Origin: Methylobacterium frigidaeris
Lineage (GTDB): Bacteria > Pseudomonadota > Alphaproteobacteria > Rhizobiales > Beijerinckiaceae
DNA length: 64,000 nucleotides
Assembly (NCBI RefSeq): GCF_022179185.1
Contig: NZ_BPQJ01000005.1
Coordinates: 186,001-250,000, forward strand
Reading direction: 5' to 3'
Part shown: positions 52,066 through 61,731 of the stretch, piece after piece
How positions within the stretch are numbered: position 1 is the first letter of the stretch
Layout of the letters: the number at the start of each line of letters is the position of its first letter
Notes under the pieces: generated by a model
Databases searched by the model: none
What the model was told of the DNA's origin: nothing
The model's input: only the letters and a program-made list of their open reading frames with translations
Translations under genes and position numbers: made by a program

Positions 52066-53352
52066 ATGACCGAACCCTTCCCCCTCGGACCCGCCCTCTG
52101 GGCCACCACCGCCGCGGCCGCGCCCGCCACGCGGCCCCTCGCCGAATCCGGCCGGGCCGACGTGGTGGTGATCGGCGGCGGTTTCTGCGGCCTGTCGACG
52201 GCGCTTCACCTCGCAGAGGCCGGTGTGAGGCCCGTGGTGCTCGAGGCCCGTGAGATCGGCTTCGGCGGCTCGGGCCGCAACGGCGGCCAGGTGATCCCAG
52301 GCCTCAAGCACGATCCCGACGAACTGGTGGCGATGTTCGGGGCGGAGCGCGGCGAGCGCCTCGCCGCCTTCGGGGCCGGCACCGCCGACGCGGTGTTCGA
52401 CCTCATCGCCAGGCACCGGATGGACGTGCCCCACACCCGCACCGGCTGGATCCAGGGAGCGCACACCGACGAGGGACTGGCCCAGGCCGAGCGCCGGGCC
52501 GAGCAATGGTCCCGCCGCGGCGCCCCGGCCCGCCTCCTCGACAAGGCCGAGACCGACCGGCTGATCGGCTCCGAGCGCTACCGCGGCGGCTGGCTCGACG
52601 GTCGCGGCGGCGCGGTGCAGCCGCTCTCCTACGCCCGCGCCCTCGCGAAGGCGGCGCTGACGGCCGGCGCCCGGATCCACACCGACACTCCGGTGACCGG
52701 TCTGTCACGGCAGGGCGAGACCTGGACGGTGCGGACCGCGCCCGGCCCAAGCCTGACCACCGAGCGGGTGGTGCTCTGCACCAACGGCTATTCGGGCGAC
52801 CTGTGGCCGAATCTCCGCCAGACGATCATCGCGGCGAACTCGTTCCAAGTCGCCACGACCCCGCTCTCCGACAACCTGCGCCGCACGGTGCTGCCGGAGG
52901 GCCAGGTCTCCTCCGACACCCGCAAGCTCCTGCTCTACTTCCGGCTCGACCATACCGGCCGGCTGCTGCTCGGCGGGCGCGGGCCGTTCCGCGAGCCGAA
53001 GGGGCAGGGCGACTGGGCGCATCTCGAGCGGATCGTCCCGAAACTGTTTCCGCAGCTCGCCGGGATCGGCTTCGATCACCGCTGGTGCGGCAGGGTCGCG
53101 GTCACCAGGGACTACCTGCCGCACCTGCACGCACCCGAACCCGGCCTCCTCATCGATATCGGCTGCCAGGGCCGCGGCGTCGGCCTCCAGACCCGCATGG
53201 GCCAGGCCATCGCCGCCTTCATCGCCTGGGGCGATGCCGACGCGCTGCCGCTCGCCCCCACCCCGATCGCGCCGCTGCCGCTGCACGGGCTGCACCGGCT
53301 CTATGCCTCGGCGGTTGTGGCGTGGTACCGGTTGCGCGACGGAGGGTTGTGA
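52066..53352 (+). CDS. FAD-dependent oxidoreductase, PuuB/OrdL-like
   Basis: 428 residues; DAO family. FAD-binding VVVIGGGFCGLSTALHLAEAGVRPVVLEA with GFGGSGRNGGQVIPG typical of gamma-glutamylputrescine oxidase (PuuB) and related OrdL oxidases; later DYLPHLHAPEPGLLIDIGCQGRGVGLQTRMGQAIA. Predicted to oxidise a secondary or gamma-glutamylated amine to aldehyde plus NH3 and H2O2. Encoded after an amino-acid/amine importer whose regulator is of the PuuR type, so a polyamine or amino-acid degradation role fits. Substrate unproven. Confidence 0.85.
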   Translation: MTEPFPLGPALWATTAAAAPATRPLAESGRADVVVIGGGFCGLSTALHLAEAGVRPVVLEAREIGFGGSGRNGGQVIPGLKHDPDELVAMFGAERGERLAAFGAGTADAVFDLIARHRMDVPHTRTGWIQGAHTDEGLAQAERRAEQWSRRGAPARLLDKAETDRLIGSERYRGGWLDGRGGAVQPLSYARALAKAALTAGARIHTDTPVTGLSRQGETWTVRTAPGPSLTTERVVLCTNGYSGDLWPNLRQTIIAANSFQVATTPLSDNLRRTVLPEGQVSSDTRKLLLYFRLDHTGRLLLGGRGPFREPKGQGDWAHLERIVPKLFPQLAGIGFDHRWCGRVAVTRDYLPHLHAPEPGLLIDIGCQGRGVGLQTRMGQAIAAFIAWGDADALPLAPTPIAPLPLHGLHRLYASAVVAWYRLRDGGL

Positions 53353-53769
53353 AGCCGCCGGCAAGTCGACGGCCATCGCGGCGAAGCCTTGAGTGCTCTC
53401 CGGGACCCACCGACACCCCGCGTCGCGCTTCCGGCCCGGCCATGACGCCACGGAATCTGAACTCCGCGCCAGGAATACCCTGCGACATTCGCAGGATATC
53501 TGTCCGTCGCCGCCCAATCGGGCGCGAGACCGCGGCGTCGGCGCTGCCGTATTGTATTTCGTCATAGGGTGACAACCCTTCCGGCCCGGCCGCCGGGGTC
53601 CGGGCACAGTCGGGCCAAAACAATCTCCGAGCCCTTGAAATCGAAGGCCGGCTTTATACTCGACCTCTCTATCGGTGACCGTGGCCGTCGGCACGCGGCT
53701 TCATCGCTCCTTAAGCCCGTAGGAGCATATACGTCGCATCTGCACATTCTCTTTGAACAGACGAGAGCT
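53353..53769. other. 417-bp gap before the GGDEF-EAL gene
   Basis: The frame of the next gene is open through the right-hand 200 bp, but that sequence is not family-like. TTGAAA (53635) and TATACT (53655) lie in the region, but their 14-bp spacing is too short for a good promoter. No gene is supported. Confidence 0.4.
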
Positions 53770-56508
53770 GTGGACCCGACGACCAGGATCTTACGGCCCA
53801 TAGAGGCCCCGAGCCGCCGCTCCTTCCGGATGGTGGCGGTATCCGCCAGCCTGCTGGCGGCGCTGATCGCGACCGCGGCGGGGCTGCTGGCGCGCGGCCT
53901 GCACGAGCATGCGGTCGCGGAGACCGAGCGCAGCCTCACCGGCCTCTCCACCGTCCTCGCCGACCGGGCCGACCGGGCGCTGCAATCGATCGAGCTGGTT
54001 CAGGACTCCGTGATCGGCGAGGTTCGGAACGCGCAGGTGGCGAGCGAGGAGGCCTATGCCGCGCTCGCGGGTCAGCCGGCGCTGCACGAAGCGCTCAAGA
54101 CCCGGATCGCCGCCCTGCCGCAGGTGAACGCCGTCATGGTGATCGACCGCCGCGGCAACCTCCTGAACTTCAGCCGCTCCTGGCCGATCCCGACTGTCAA
54201 CATCGCCGACCGGGACGACTTCAAGGCCCTGGCGGCCGACCCCGCCCTCGACCGCTTCATCGGCCGGCCGGTGCAGAACCGCGGCGACGGGGCGTGGACG
54301 ATCTCCATCGCCCGCAAGGTCCGGGCCCCGGACGGGGCCTTCCTCGGCCTGGTGCTCGGTGCGGTCGAACTCGGTTATTTCGAGCGGCTCTACGGGGCGA
54401 TCGCGCCGCCGCACGACTACGTCGTCTCGGTCTTCCGCGACGACGGCACCCTTCTCGCGCGCCATCCCCACCGCGGCGGCAGCATCGGCCGGAGCTTCGC
54501 CGGGACCGCGGCTCTGCGCATCGCGCTCAAGAGTCCGGCCGGCGGCGTCATCCGCAACGTCAGCCCGATCGACGGCCTCGACCGCATCGTCGCCACCCGC
54601 GCCCTGACGCGCTACCCGATAATCCTGAGCGTCGGCCGCACCGCGGAGGCGAGCCTGGCCGCCTGGCGCCAGCAGGCGTGGCTCATCGGCATGGCCGCCC
54701 TGCTGCTCGATCTCGGCCTCGCCGGGCTGGTCCTCGTCGCCTTCCGGCAGGCGCGGGCGCAGGCGCAGCTAGCGCAGGCCGAGGCCGCCCGCGCCGCTGC
54801 CGAGATGCGCGCGCGGGCGGAGCGGGAGCTGACGGCCCAGCACGCCCAGTTCGGCCTCGCCCTCGACCACATGACCCAGGGCCTGTGCCTGTTCGACCGC
54901 GACGACCGGCTGATCGTGATGAACGCGCGCTACGCGCAGATGCATGCCGTTCCGGAGATTCTGCGCCGGCCGGGTGCGCCGCTCTCCGCGCTGCTCGGGC
55001 ATCTCGGCTCGGCCGGGCGGCTGGCGGTGCCGCTGGTGGAGGCCTGCGCCCGCATCGCCGCCGGCGGGACGCCGGCGAGCTTCACCTGCGACCTCGCCGA
55101 CGGACGCGCCGTCGCCGTCGTGCACGTGCCGATCCCGGGCGGCGGCTGGGTCTGCACCCATGAGGACGTGACGCAGCGCCGCCGCAGCGAGGCGCGCATC
55201 GCCCACCTCGCCAGCCACGACGCCCTGACCGGGCTGCCGAACCGCGCCCAGCTGCAGGAGCGCCTCGACGCGGCGCTGGCCGGGCGCATCGACGACGAGG
55301 CGGTGAGCGTGCTCTGCCTCGACCTCGACGGCTTCAAGGAGGTCAACGACAGCTACGGCCACCCGGTCGGCGACGAGCTGCTGCGCCTCGTGGCGCGGCG
55401 GCTCCAGGAGGCGGTCGGCGCCAATGCGCTCGTCGGGCGCCTGGGTGGCGACGAGTTCGCGGTGATCCGCTGCGCGCCCTCGCATCCGGCCGGCGTGGCG
55501 GCTCTGGCCGAGCGGATCGTGCGGCTGCTGCGGCGGCCCTTCGAGGTCCAGGGCCACGAGGTCGGCATCGGCACCTCGATCGGCCTCGCGACGACCTGCG
55601 AGACCGGCCTCACCACCGCCGAGCTGCTGCGCCGGGCCGATGTCGCCCTCTACCAGGCGAAAGCCTCGGGGCGGAACGGCTGGCGCCTCTTCGACCCGGC
55701 GATGGATGCCGACCTGCAGCGCCGCCGCCAGCTCGGCGCGGATCTGCGCAGCGCGCTCGCCGAAGGGCAGCTCGACCTCCACTACCAGCCGATCGTCGCC
55801 GCCGACGGGTCGGGCCTGCGCGCCCGCGAGGCGCTCCTGCGCTGGCGCCACCCGCGCGACGGCTTCGTCAGCCCGGGCGAGTTCATCCCGATCGCCGAGG
55901 CGACCGGGCAGATCCGCCGGCTCGGCGCCTGGGCGCTCGCCCGGGCCTGCGCCGATGCTGCCGCCTGGCCCGCGGACGTCAAGGTGGCGGTGAACCTCTC
56001 TCCGGCGCAGTTCGTCGACGACGGCCTCGTCGAGGAGGTCGCCGGGGCGCTTCATGCCAGCGGCCTGTCGCCCGCGCGGCTCGAGCTCGAGATCACCGAA
56101 TCGGTGCTGCTGCAGGACGACAAGGCCACGCTGGCGGTCCTGCACCGCCTGCGCGCCCTCGGGGTCGGCACGGCGATGGACGATTTCGGCACCGGCTACT
56201 CCTCGTTGAGCTACCTGCGCCGCTTCCCCTTCGACAAGATCAAGATCGACCGGTGCTTCGTGCAGGGCCTCGGGCAGGGCACGGGCGAGGAGGCCGGCAG
56301 CGTCGAGATCGTCCGCGCCACGATCGGCCTCGGCAAGGCCCTCGGCATGACCGTCCTGGCCGAGGGAGTCGAGACCGAGGCGCAGGCGGCGATCCTGCGC
56401 GAGGCGGGCTGCGACGAGTTGCAGGGCTACCTGTTCGGCCGGCCCTGCCCCGTGGGCGAGCTGCGCGGGACCGGAGGGATCGGCGCAGGGATGTCGGCCG
56501 CGGCCTGA
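53770..56508 (+). CDS. Membrane GGDEF-EAL c-di-GMP sensor protein
   Basis: About 912 residues. First membrane helix RMVAVSASLLAALIATAAGLLARG, then a periplasmic Cache-like sensor (VNAVMVIDRRGNLLNFSRSWPI...NIADRDDFKALAADPALDRFIGRPVQNRGDGAWTISIARKV), a second helix LIGMAALLLDLGLAGLVLVAF, a PAS_7-like domain (ALDHMTQGLCLFDRDDRLIVMNARYAQMH), GGDEF (LGGDEFAVI) and EAL (REALLRWRHP; DDFGTGYSSLSYL; KIKIDRCFV; AEGVET; LQGYLFGRP). All main EAL catalytic residues are present. The usual RxxD inhibitory site before GGDEF is not visible (position reads ANAL). GTG at 53770 is the likely start (GAGAG upstream); ATG 53830 would begin at the first helix. Confidence 0.85.
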   Translation: MDPTTRILRPIEAPSRRSFRMVAVSASLLAALIATAAGLLARGLHEHAVAETERSLTGLSTVLADRADRALQSIELVQDSVIGEVRNAQVASEEAYAALAGQPALHEALKTRIAALPQVNAVMVIDRRGNLLNFSRSWPIPTVNIADRDDFKALAADPALDRFIGRPVQNRGDGAWTISIARKVRAPDGAFLGLVLGAVELGYFERLYGAIAPPHDYVVSVFRDDGTLLARHPHRGGSIGRSFAGTAALRIALKSPAGGVIRNVSPIDGLDRIVATRALTRYPIILSVGRTAEASLAAWRQQAWLIGMAALLLDLGLAGLVLVAFRQARAQAQLAQAEAARAAAEMRARAERELTAQHAQFGLALDHMTQGLCLFDRDDRLIVMNARYAQMHAVPEILRRPGAPLSALLGHLGSAGRLAVPLVEACARIAAGGTPASFTCDLADGRAVAVVHVPIPGGGWVCTHEDVTQRRRSEARIAHLASHDALTGLPNRAQLQERLDAALAGRIDDEAVSVLCLDLDGFKEVNDSYGHPVGDELLRLVARRLQEAVGANALVGRLGGDEFAVIRCAPSHPAGVAALAERIVRLLRRPFEVQGHEVGIGTSIGLATTCETGLTTAELLRRADVALYQAKASGRNGWRLFDPAMDADLQRRRQLGADLRSALAEGQLDLHYQPIVAADGSGLRAREALLRWRHPRDGFVSPGEFIPIAEATGQIRRLGAWALARACADAAAWPADVKVAVNLSPAQFVDDGLVEEVAGALHASGLSPARLELEITESVLLQDDKATLAVLHRLRALGVGTAMDDFGTGYSSLSYLRRFPFDKIKIDRCFVQGLGQGTGEEAGSVEIVRATIGLGKALGMTVLAEGVETEAQAAILREAGCDELQGYLFGRPCPVGELRGTGGIGAGMSAAA

Positions 56509-56511
56509 CCG

Positions 56512-57756
56512 TTACCCCCTCAACGCCCGCTCGATCAGCCCCGCCGCCGCGAGCGCCCGGCCGTCGTCGCCGAACCGGGCGATCACCTGGACGCCGACCG
56601 GCAGGCCGGCCTCCGTCCGGTCGACCGGCAGGGTGACGCAGGGCACGCCCATCAGGGTCCACAGGCGGTTGAAGCGGGAATCCCCCGTATGGTCGAGGCC
56701 GGCGGGCGCCGCGCCGGGCGCCGCGTAGGTCAGGAGCACGTCGAAGCCGTTCTCCGAAAAGACGTCCTTCAGGCCGCGCCGGGCGTGGTGGGCGGTGCGG
56801 CGGGCGGCGTCGTAGGCCGCCGTCTCGATTCCTTGCGCCTCGTCGAGGGCGGCGCGCAGGCGCGGCGGCAGGGCGTCACGGTGGGCGGCGTATTCCCAGG
56901 CCAGCGCCTGGCGCGCCTCGTAATCCTGGATCGTGCCGTGGGCCGCGAAGGCCTCGCCGAACGGGGCCGGCAGGGTGAGGTCGCGGATCGCCGCACCTGC
57001 CCGCTCGGCGGCCGCCGCCGCCCGGGCGAGGGCGGCCTCCGCCTCCGGCTCGGGGGTGGCGCAGAACTCCTGGCGCAGGATCCCGATGCGGGGCGCGCCG
57101 CCATCCCCCGCTCGCGCGATGGCCGGCCGGTCGGCGAGGAGCGCCAGCGCGTGGGCGGCGTCTGCGACGCCGGCCGCGAACAGGCCGAGCGTGTCGAGGG
57201 CCCAGGAATAGCACTTCACCCCCACCGTCGGCAGCAGACGGAACGACGGCTTGACCCCGACGACGCCGCAGAACGCCGCCGGGCGGATCACCGAGCCTCC
57301 CGTCTGGGTGCCCAGCGCCAGCGGCAGCATCCCGGCCGCCACCGCGGCGGCCGAACCGGCCGAGGAGCCGCCGGGGGTGTGCCCGGGATTGCTGGGATTG
57401 CGGGTCCTGGTCGGGTCGAGGAAGGCGAAGGGCGTGGTGGTGGTCTTGGCGAGCGGCACCGCGCCGAGACGCTTCAACCGCGCCACCACCGGCGCGTCGG
57501 CGAGCGGGCGCCAGTTCTCGTAGATGCTGGACCCCATCCGGGTGGGCAGGTCGGCGGTGTCGATGATGTCCTTGATCCCGACCGCGATGCCGGCGAGCGG
57601 GCCGCTCGCCGGGACGGCCGGCGCGGGATCGACGCAGACCAGGGCGCCGACCTCCGGCTCGCGGGACGCGATCGCCTCGCGCACGAGGCCGACCGCCCCC
57701 TCGGGCGTCAGCCGGCCGGCATCGATTCGGGCGCTGAGGTCGAGGAGCGAGAGCAT
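56512..57756 (-). CDS. Amidase (amidase-signature family)
   Basis: 414 residues. Ser-cisSer-Lys triad contexts: Lys in AVGIKDIIDTADLPTRMGS, the cis-Ser in GGSSAGSAAAVAAGMLPLALGTQTGGSVIRPAAFCGVVGVKPSF, with the nucleophile in GGSVIRP. Hydrolyses amide bonds; substrate range cannot be read. Start ATG 57756 just before the LSLLDLSARIDAG homology; longer upstream frame is Arg-rich noise. The 3' end converges on the GGDEF-EAL gene with a 3-bp gap. Confidence 0.87.
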   Translation of the reverse strand: MLSLLDLSARIDAGRLTPEGAVGLVREAIASREPEVGALVCVDPAPAVPASGPLAGIAVGIKDIIDTADLPTRMGSSIYENWRPLADAPVVARLKRLGAVPLAKTTTTPFAFLDPTRTRNPSNPGHTPGGSSAGSAAAVAAGMLPLALGTQTGGSVIRPAAFCGVVGVKPSFRLLPTVGVKCYSWALDTLGLFAAGVADAAHALALLADRPAIARAGDGGAPRIGILRQEFCATPEPEAEAALARAAAAAERAGAAIRDLTLPAPFGEAFAAHGTIQDYEARQALAWEYAAHRDALPPRLRAALDEAQGIETAAYDAARRTAHHARRGLKDVFSENGFDVLLTYAAPGAAPAGLDHTGDSRFNRLWTLMGVPCVTLPVDRTEAGLPVGVQVIARFGDDGRALAAAGLIERALRG

Positions 57757-57985
57757 CGGGCGGTCCGGGCGGGAGGAATCGGGTCGAGCGCCTTTGTAAG
57801 CGCAATGGGGCCGCGTGTTCCAGAACACGCGAGGGCGCGCGGGGCGCGTTGCGGCCGGGGCCCGGCTTCGGCTAAACCGGCGCCGTTCACCCGTCGCACG
57901 GCCGCCTGGGGCGGAAAGGCCGGCGCGACGGGGCGCCGACGCGCCGGGATCCTTCGCCGGCATCCTTCGCGAGAGAGCCTGCCCC

Positions 57986-58855
57986 GTGACCGTTCCCTTC
58001 GCCCTGCCGCTGCAAGCCCAGGCATTCCCGACGCATGCGATGCCGGCCGCCTCACGCCTGGGGCGCCTGTTCGGCCGCGGGCGCAAGGCCGGGGCCCTGG
58101 CCCAGGACGGCGCCGCCGACGGCTCTAGCGGGCCCGGCATCCTGGCGGTGGCCGGCCTCAAGAAGAGCTACGGCGCCCGCACGGTGGTGCACGATGCCGG
58201 CCTGACCGTGCGCAACGGCGAGGCGGTGGGCCTGCTCGGCCCCAACGGTGCCGGCAAGACCACGATCTTCTACATGATCACCGGCCTGGTCTCGGCCGAT
58301 CGCGGCACGATCAGCCTCGACGGCCACGAGATCACCCGGCTGCCGATGTACCAGCGCGCCCGGCTCGGCATCGGCTACCTGCCGCAGGAGGCCTCGATCT
58401 TTCGCGGCCTCAACGTCGAGGACAACATCCGGGCGGTGCTCGAGGTAGTGGAGCCGGACCGCAAGGCCCGCGAGCGCAAGCTCGATTCGCTCCTCGACGA
58501 GTTCAACATCACCCGCCTGCGCAAGTCGCCCTCGATCGCGCTCTCGGGCGGCGAGCGGCGGCGCTGCGAGATCGCCCGGGCGCTCGCCTCCTCGCCCTCC
58601 TTCATGCTGCTCGACGAGCCCTTCGCGGGCATCGACCCGATCGCGGTGGGCGACATCCAGGAACTGGTGATGCACCTCAAGGGCCGCGGCATCGGCGTTC
58701 TCATCACCGACCACAACGTGCGCGAGACGCTGGGTCTCATCGACCGGGCCTACATCGTCCATTCGGGCCGCATCCTCACCGAGGGCACGCCCGACGAGAT
58801 CGTGGCGAACGAGGATGTGCGCCGGCTGTATCTGGGCGAGGACTTCCGGTTGTAG
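57986..58855 (+). CDS. lptB: Lipopolysaccharide export ATPase LptB
   Basis: About 289 residues. Walker [11 protein letters not shown]-loop [22 protein letters not shown], signature [15 protein letters not shown], Walker [21 protein letters not shown] and the [19 protein letters not shown] switch, all LptB signatures. It powers LPS extraction with LptFG. The N-terminus is extended by about 35 residues relative to E. coli; GTG 57986 (GAGAG upstream) or ATG 58040 may be the start. It lies upstream of rpoN as in most proteobacteria. Confidence 0.92.
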   Translation: MTVPFALPLQAQAFPTHAMPAASRLGRLFGRGRKAGALAQDGAADGSSGPGILAVAGLKKSYGARTVVHDAGLTVRNGEAVGLLGPNGAGKTTIFYMITGLVSADRGTISLDGHEITRLPMYQRARLGIGYLPQEASIFRGLNVEDNIRAVLEVVEPDRKARERKLDSLLDEFNITRLRKSPSIALSGGERRRCEIARALASSPSFMLLDEPFAGIDPIAVGDIQELVMHLKGRGIGVLITDHNVRETLGLIDRAYIVHSGRILTEGTPDEIVANEDVRRLYLGEDFRL

Positions 58856-59343
58856 CGATTCGTGTCCAGATCGAGTGAACCCTCTCCGTGGATCCTCCCG
58901 CGTGGTCATTCCGGCCGCGCGGCGGAACCCGGGATCCAGACACTCAGGTCGTGCAGGACGAAGCGGAACGGTGTCAGCCTTTTTCTGAACCGGCAGCGGT
59001 TCTGGATTGCGCGTCGCGCCCCTTCGGGTCCGGGCTCCGCTGCGCAACTCCGGAATGACGCAGAGAGGCGGCGCCGTCGGCGACGCCTGAAGGATGCCTT
59101 GCTTCGTCGGCACCTTGATCGATTTCTCTCACCCTGCGTCGCGACGCAATCCTTATGCCGGGCGAGCCCTTTTTGCGCTGGCGCCCGGCCCCGGCCTGCG
59201 CCACGCTCGCGGCGGATCACGCAGGATCCTCAGGATCGCTTTGACGCGTGCCACGCTTCGGTTTAAAGCTGCTGTCAGATGTCTGAAGCAAGACTTGTGC
59301 CGACCCCGGCCGGAACCGGGGCGTCGCATGGCGGGGCTGGCTG
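58856..59343. repeat. Gap with palindromic element before rpoN
   Basis: 488 bp. Left half holds a long inverted repeat: GTCATTCCGGCCGCGCGGCGG (about 58904-58924) and its complement-like CCGCTGCGCAACTCCGGAATGAC (about 59037-59059), the same family core as other gaps. The right half near 59200-59340 is the rpoN leader. No gene is seen. Confidence 0.55.
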
Positions 59344-60903
59344 ATGGGTTTGCTGCAACGGCTCGAGATGCGCCAGGGCCAGGCCCTGGTGATGACGCCG
59401 CAACTCCTGCAGGCGATCAAGCTCTTGCAGCTCTCCCATCTCGACCTTGCGGCTTACGTCGATGCCGAGCTGGAGCGCAACCCGCTCCTGGAGCGGGCCG
59501 AGGTCGAGGCGATCGGCGAGCCCGGCGAATCCCGTGGCGAGGCGGCCGAAGCGAGCCGCGGCGACGGCGACGGGTTCGACGGTGATGGTGCGGCCGAGCC
59601 ATGGCTCGCCCACGACCTCAACCCGAGCCGCAGCGAGATCGAGGGCGACCTCGGCACCCGCCTCGACAACGTGTTCCCGGATGACGGCCCGGTAGGCCGC
59701 GAGACGTCGGCGGTGGGGGCTGAGGGGCTGTCGCTCACCCCGGCGCCCTGGAGCGGCACCGGCGGCAGCTTCGACGGCGAGGCGCCGGATTTCGAGGCGA
59801 CGCTGACCGCCGAATCCTCTCTGCACGACCACCTCTCGGCCCAGCTCGACATCGCCACCCGCGACCCCGTCGAGCGCCTGGTCGGCGGCTTCCTGGTCGA
59901 TGCCATCGACGAGGCCGGCTACCTCCGCGAGGATCTCTCCGCCCTGGCCGAGCGCCTCGGCGTCGCTCTCCCGGTGGTCGAGCGGGTGCTGGGGATCGTC
60001 CAGGGCTTCGACCCCTCGGGCGTCGGCGCCCGCGACCTCGCCGAGTGCCTGGCGATCCAGCTGCGCGAGCAGGACCGGTTCGATCCGGCGATGCAGGCGC
60101 TCGTCTCGCGCCTCGACCTCGTCGCCAAGCGCGACTTCGCGGGGTTGCGCCGCCTGTGCGGGGTCGACGAGGAGGACCTCGCCGACATGCTGTCCGAGCT
60201 GCGCCGCCTCGACCCCAAGCCCGGCCGCGCCTTCGGCGCCGGCCCGGTCGAGGTGCTGGTGCCGGACGTGTTCGTGCGCCCGGCCCCGGACGGCTCCTGG
60301 CTCGTCGAGCTGAACAGCGAGGCCCTGCCCCGGGTGCTGGTCAACCAGAGCTACTACGCCACCGTCTCGCGCGGGGCGACGACCGAGACCGACAAGGCCT
60401 TCCTGTCGGAATGCCTGCAGACCGCCAACTGGCTCACCCGCAGCCTGGAGCAGCGCGCCCGCACCATCCTGAAGGTGGCAAGCGAGATCGTGCGCCAGCA
60501 GGACGGGTTCTTCGTCAACGGCGTCGCCCATCTGCGGCCGCTCAACCTGAAGACCGTCGCCGACGCGATCGGCATGCACGAATCCACCGTCTCGCGGGTG
60601 ACCTCGAACAAGTCGATCGGCACCAGCCGCGGCACCTTCGAGATGAAGTACTTCTTCACCGCGGCGATCCCCGGGGCGGCGGGCGCCGCGGCCCATTCCT
60701 CGGAGGCCGTGCGCCACCGCATCAAGCAACTCATCGAGGCCGAGACCGCCGCCGACGTCCTGTCGGACGACGCCCTGGTGCAGCGCCTGCGCGGCGAGGG
60801 GGTCGACATCGCCCGCCGCACCGTGGCGAAGTACCGGGAATCCCTGCGCATCCCCTCCTCGATCGAGCGCCGGCGCGAGCGCGCCGCGATGCCGGCGCGC
60901 TGA
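59344..60903 (+). CDS. rpoN: RNA polymerase sigma-54 factor RpoN
   Basis: 519 residues. Region I starts LLQRLEMRQGQALVMTPQLLQAIKLLQLSHLDLAAYVDAELERNPLLE (Gln/Leu-rich activator-response region), an acidic region II (about 60-140), the core-binding part, and the DNA-binding C-terminus with the RpoN box ARRTVAKYRESLRIPSS. Directs transcription of nitrogen and other sigma-54 genes with enhancer-binding proteins. Followed by hpf and ptsN, the common gene order. Confidence 0.95.
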   Translation: MGLLQRLEMRQGQALVMTPQLLQAIKLLQLSHLDLAAYVDAELERNPLLERAEVEAIGEPGESRGEAAEASRGDGDGFDGDGAAEPWLAHDLNPSRSEIEGDLGTRLDNVFPDDGPVGRETSAVGAEGLSLTPAPWSGTGGSFDGEAPDFEATLTAESSLHDHLSAQLDIATRDPVERLVGGFLVDAIDEAGYLREDLSALAERLGVALPVVERVLGIVQGFDPSGVGARDLAECLAIQLREQDRFDPAMQALVSRLDLVAKRDFAGLRRLCGVDEEDLADMLSELRRLDPKPGRAFGAGPVEVLVPDVFVRPAPDGSWLVELNSEALPRVLVNQSYYATVSRGATTETDKAFLSECLQTANWLTRSLEQRARTILKVASEIVRQQDGFFVNGVAHLRPLNLKTVADAIGMHESTVSRVTSNKSIGTSRGTFEMKYFFTAAIPGAAGAAAHSSEAVRHRIKQLIEAETAADVLSDDALVQRLRGEGVDIARRTVAKYRESLRIPSSIERRRERAAMPAR

Positions 60904-61044
60904 AGCGCCCGGCCACCCGCCTGCCGCAACTGAGCCGGCTTCGTTGACTTCGCGTCCGGGCGTTCTTAGCTCTTGAGGGCTGGCCCTGGCGCCGGAGACG
61001 TCCCCGGAGCCTGGGCCGACGAACGACGAGACCGGAGGGAGCTG

Positions 61045-61641
61045 ATGGCAGCGTTGCGCGTGTCGGGTCGTGGCGTGGATCTCGGGGAGGCCCTGAGAAC
61101 CCGGGCGGAGGAGCGGATCTCCGCGGCCCTCGCCAAGTACTTCGACGGTGCCTACAACGGCCACGTGACGGTCGCGCGGGACGGCGGCGCCTATCGCACC
61201 GACTGCGTGCTGCACCTGCCCTCGGGCATCACCCTCGAGGCCTCGGGCACTGCCCACGACGCCCATGCGAGCTTCGACCAGACCGCCGAGCGGATCGAGA
61301 AGCGCCTGCGCCGCTACAAGCACCGCCTCAAGTCCCACCCGAACGGCCACGCCAAGGATCGGGCCGTCAACGGCGGCCTGCCCGACACCGCCGTGATGGA
61401 GGCGGCCTACTCGGTGATGGAAGCACCCGAGGAGGATACCGGCGAGCACCCGCCGATCATCGCCGAGAGCACCCGCACCTTGCACCGGCGCACGGTGAGC
61501 GAGGCGGTGGTGGAGCTCGATCTCACCGGTGTCCCCGTTCTCGTCTTCGTTCACGCTGGAACCGAGCGGGTCAACGTCGTATATCGTCGTGGCGACGGCG
61601 CGATCGGCTGGATCGATCCGCCGGAACGCGGCACTCCGTGA
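61045..61641 (+). CDS. hpf: Ribosome hibernation promoting factor, long form
   Basis: 198 residues. N-terminal HPF/YfiA fold (LRVSGRGVDLGEALRTRAEERISAALAKYFDGAYNGHVTVARDGGAYRTDCVLHLPSGITLEASG) and the C-terminal extension domain of long HPFs (SEAVVELDLTGVPVLVFVHAGTERVNVVYRRGDGAIGWIDP) that pairs 70S ribosomes into 100S dimers. GGAGGGAG lies just before ATG 61045. Position after rpoN is typical. Confidence 0.9.
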   Translation: MAALRVSGRGVDLGEALRTRAEERISAALAKYFDGAYNGHVTVARDGGAYRTDCVLHLPSGITLEASGTAHDAHASFDQTAERIEKRLRRYKHRLKSHPNGHAKDRAVNGGLPDTAVMEAAYSVMEAPEEDTGEHPPIIAESTRTLHRRTVSEAVVELDLTGVPVLVFVHAGTERVNVVYRRGDGAIGWIDPPERGTP

Positions 61642-61731
61642 GCGGGCCTGAACCCCTCTCGCGGAAGGCCTCCGGTCCTGGAACAAGTGCGGGGCGCCTT
61701 GGCGCTCCCCGCCGATGAGGCAGCGGTCTCG

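Noticed and set aside
53635..53660. Promoter TTGAAA / TATACT before the GGDEF-EAL gene
   Set aside because: Spacing of 14 bp is too short for a standard sigma-70 promoter.
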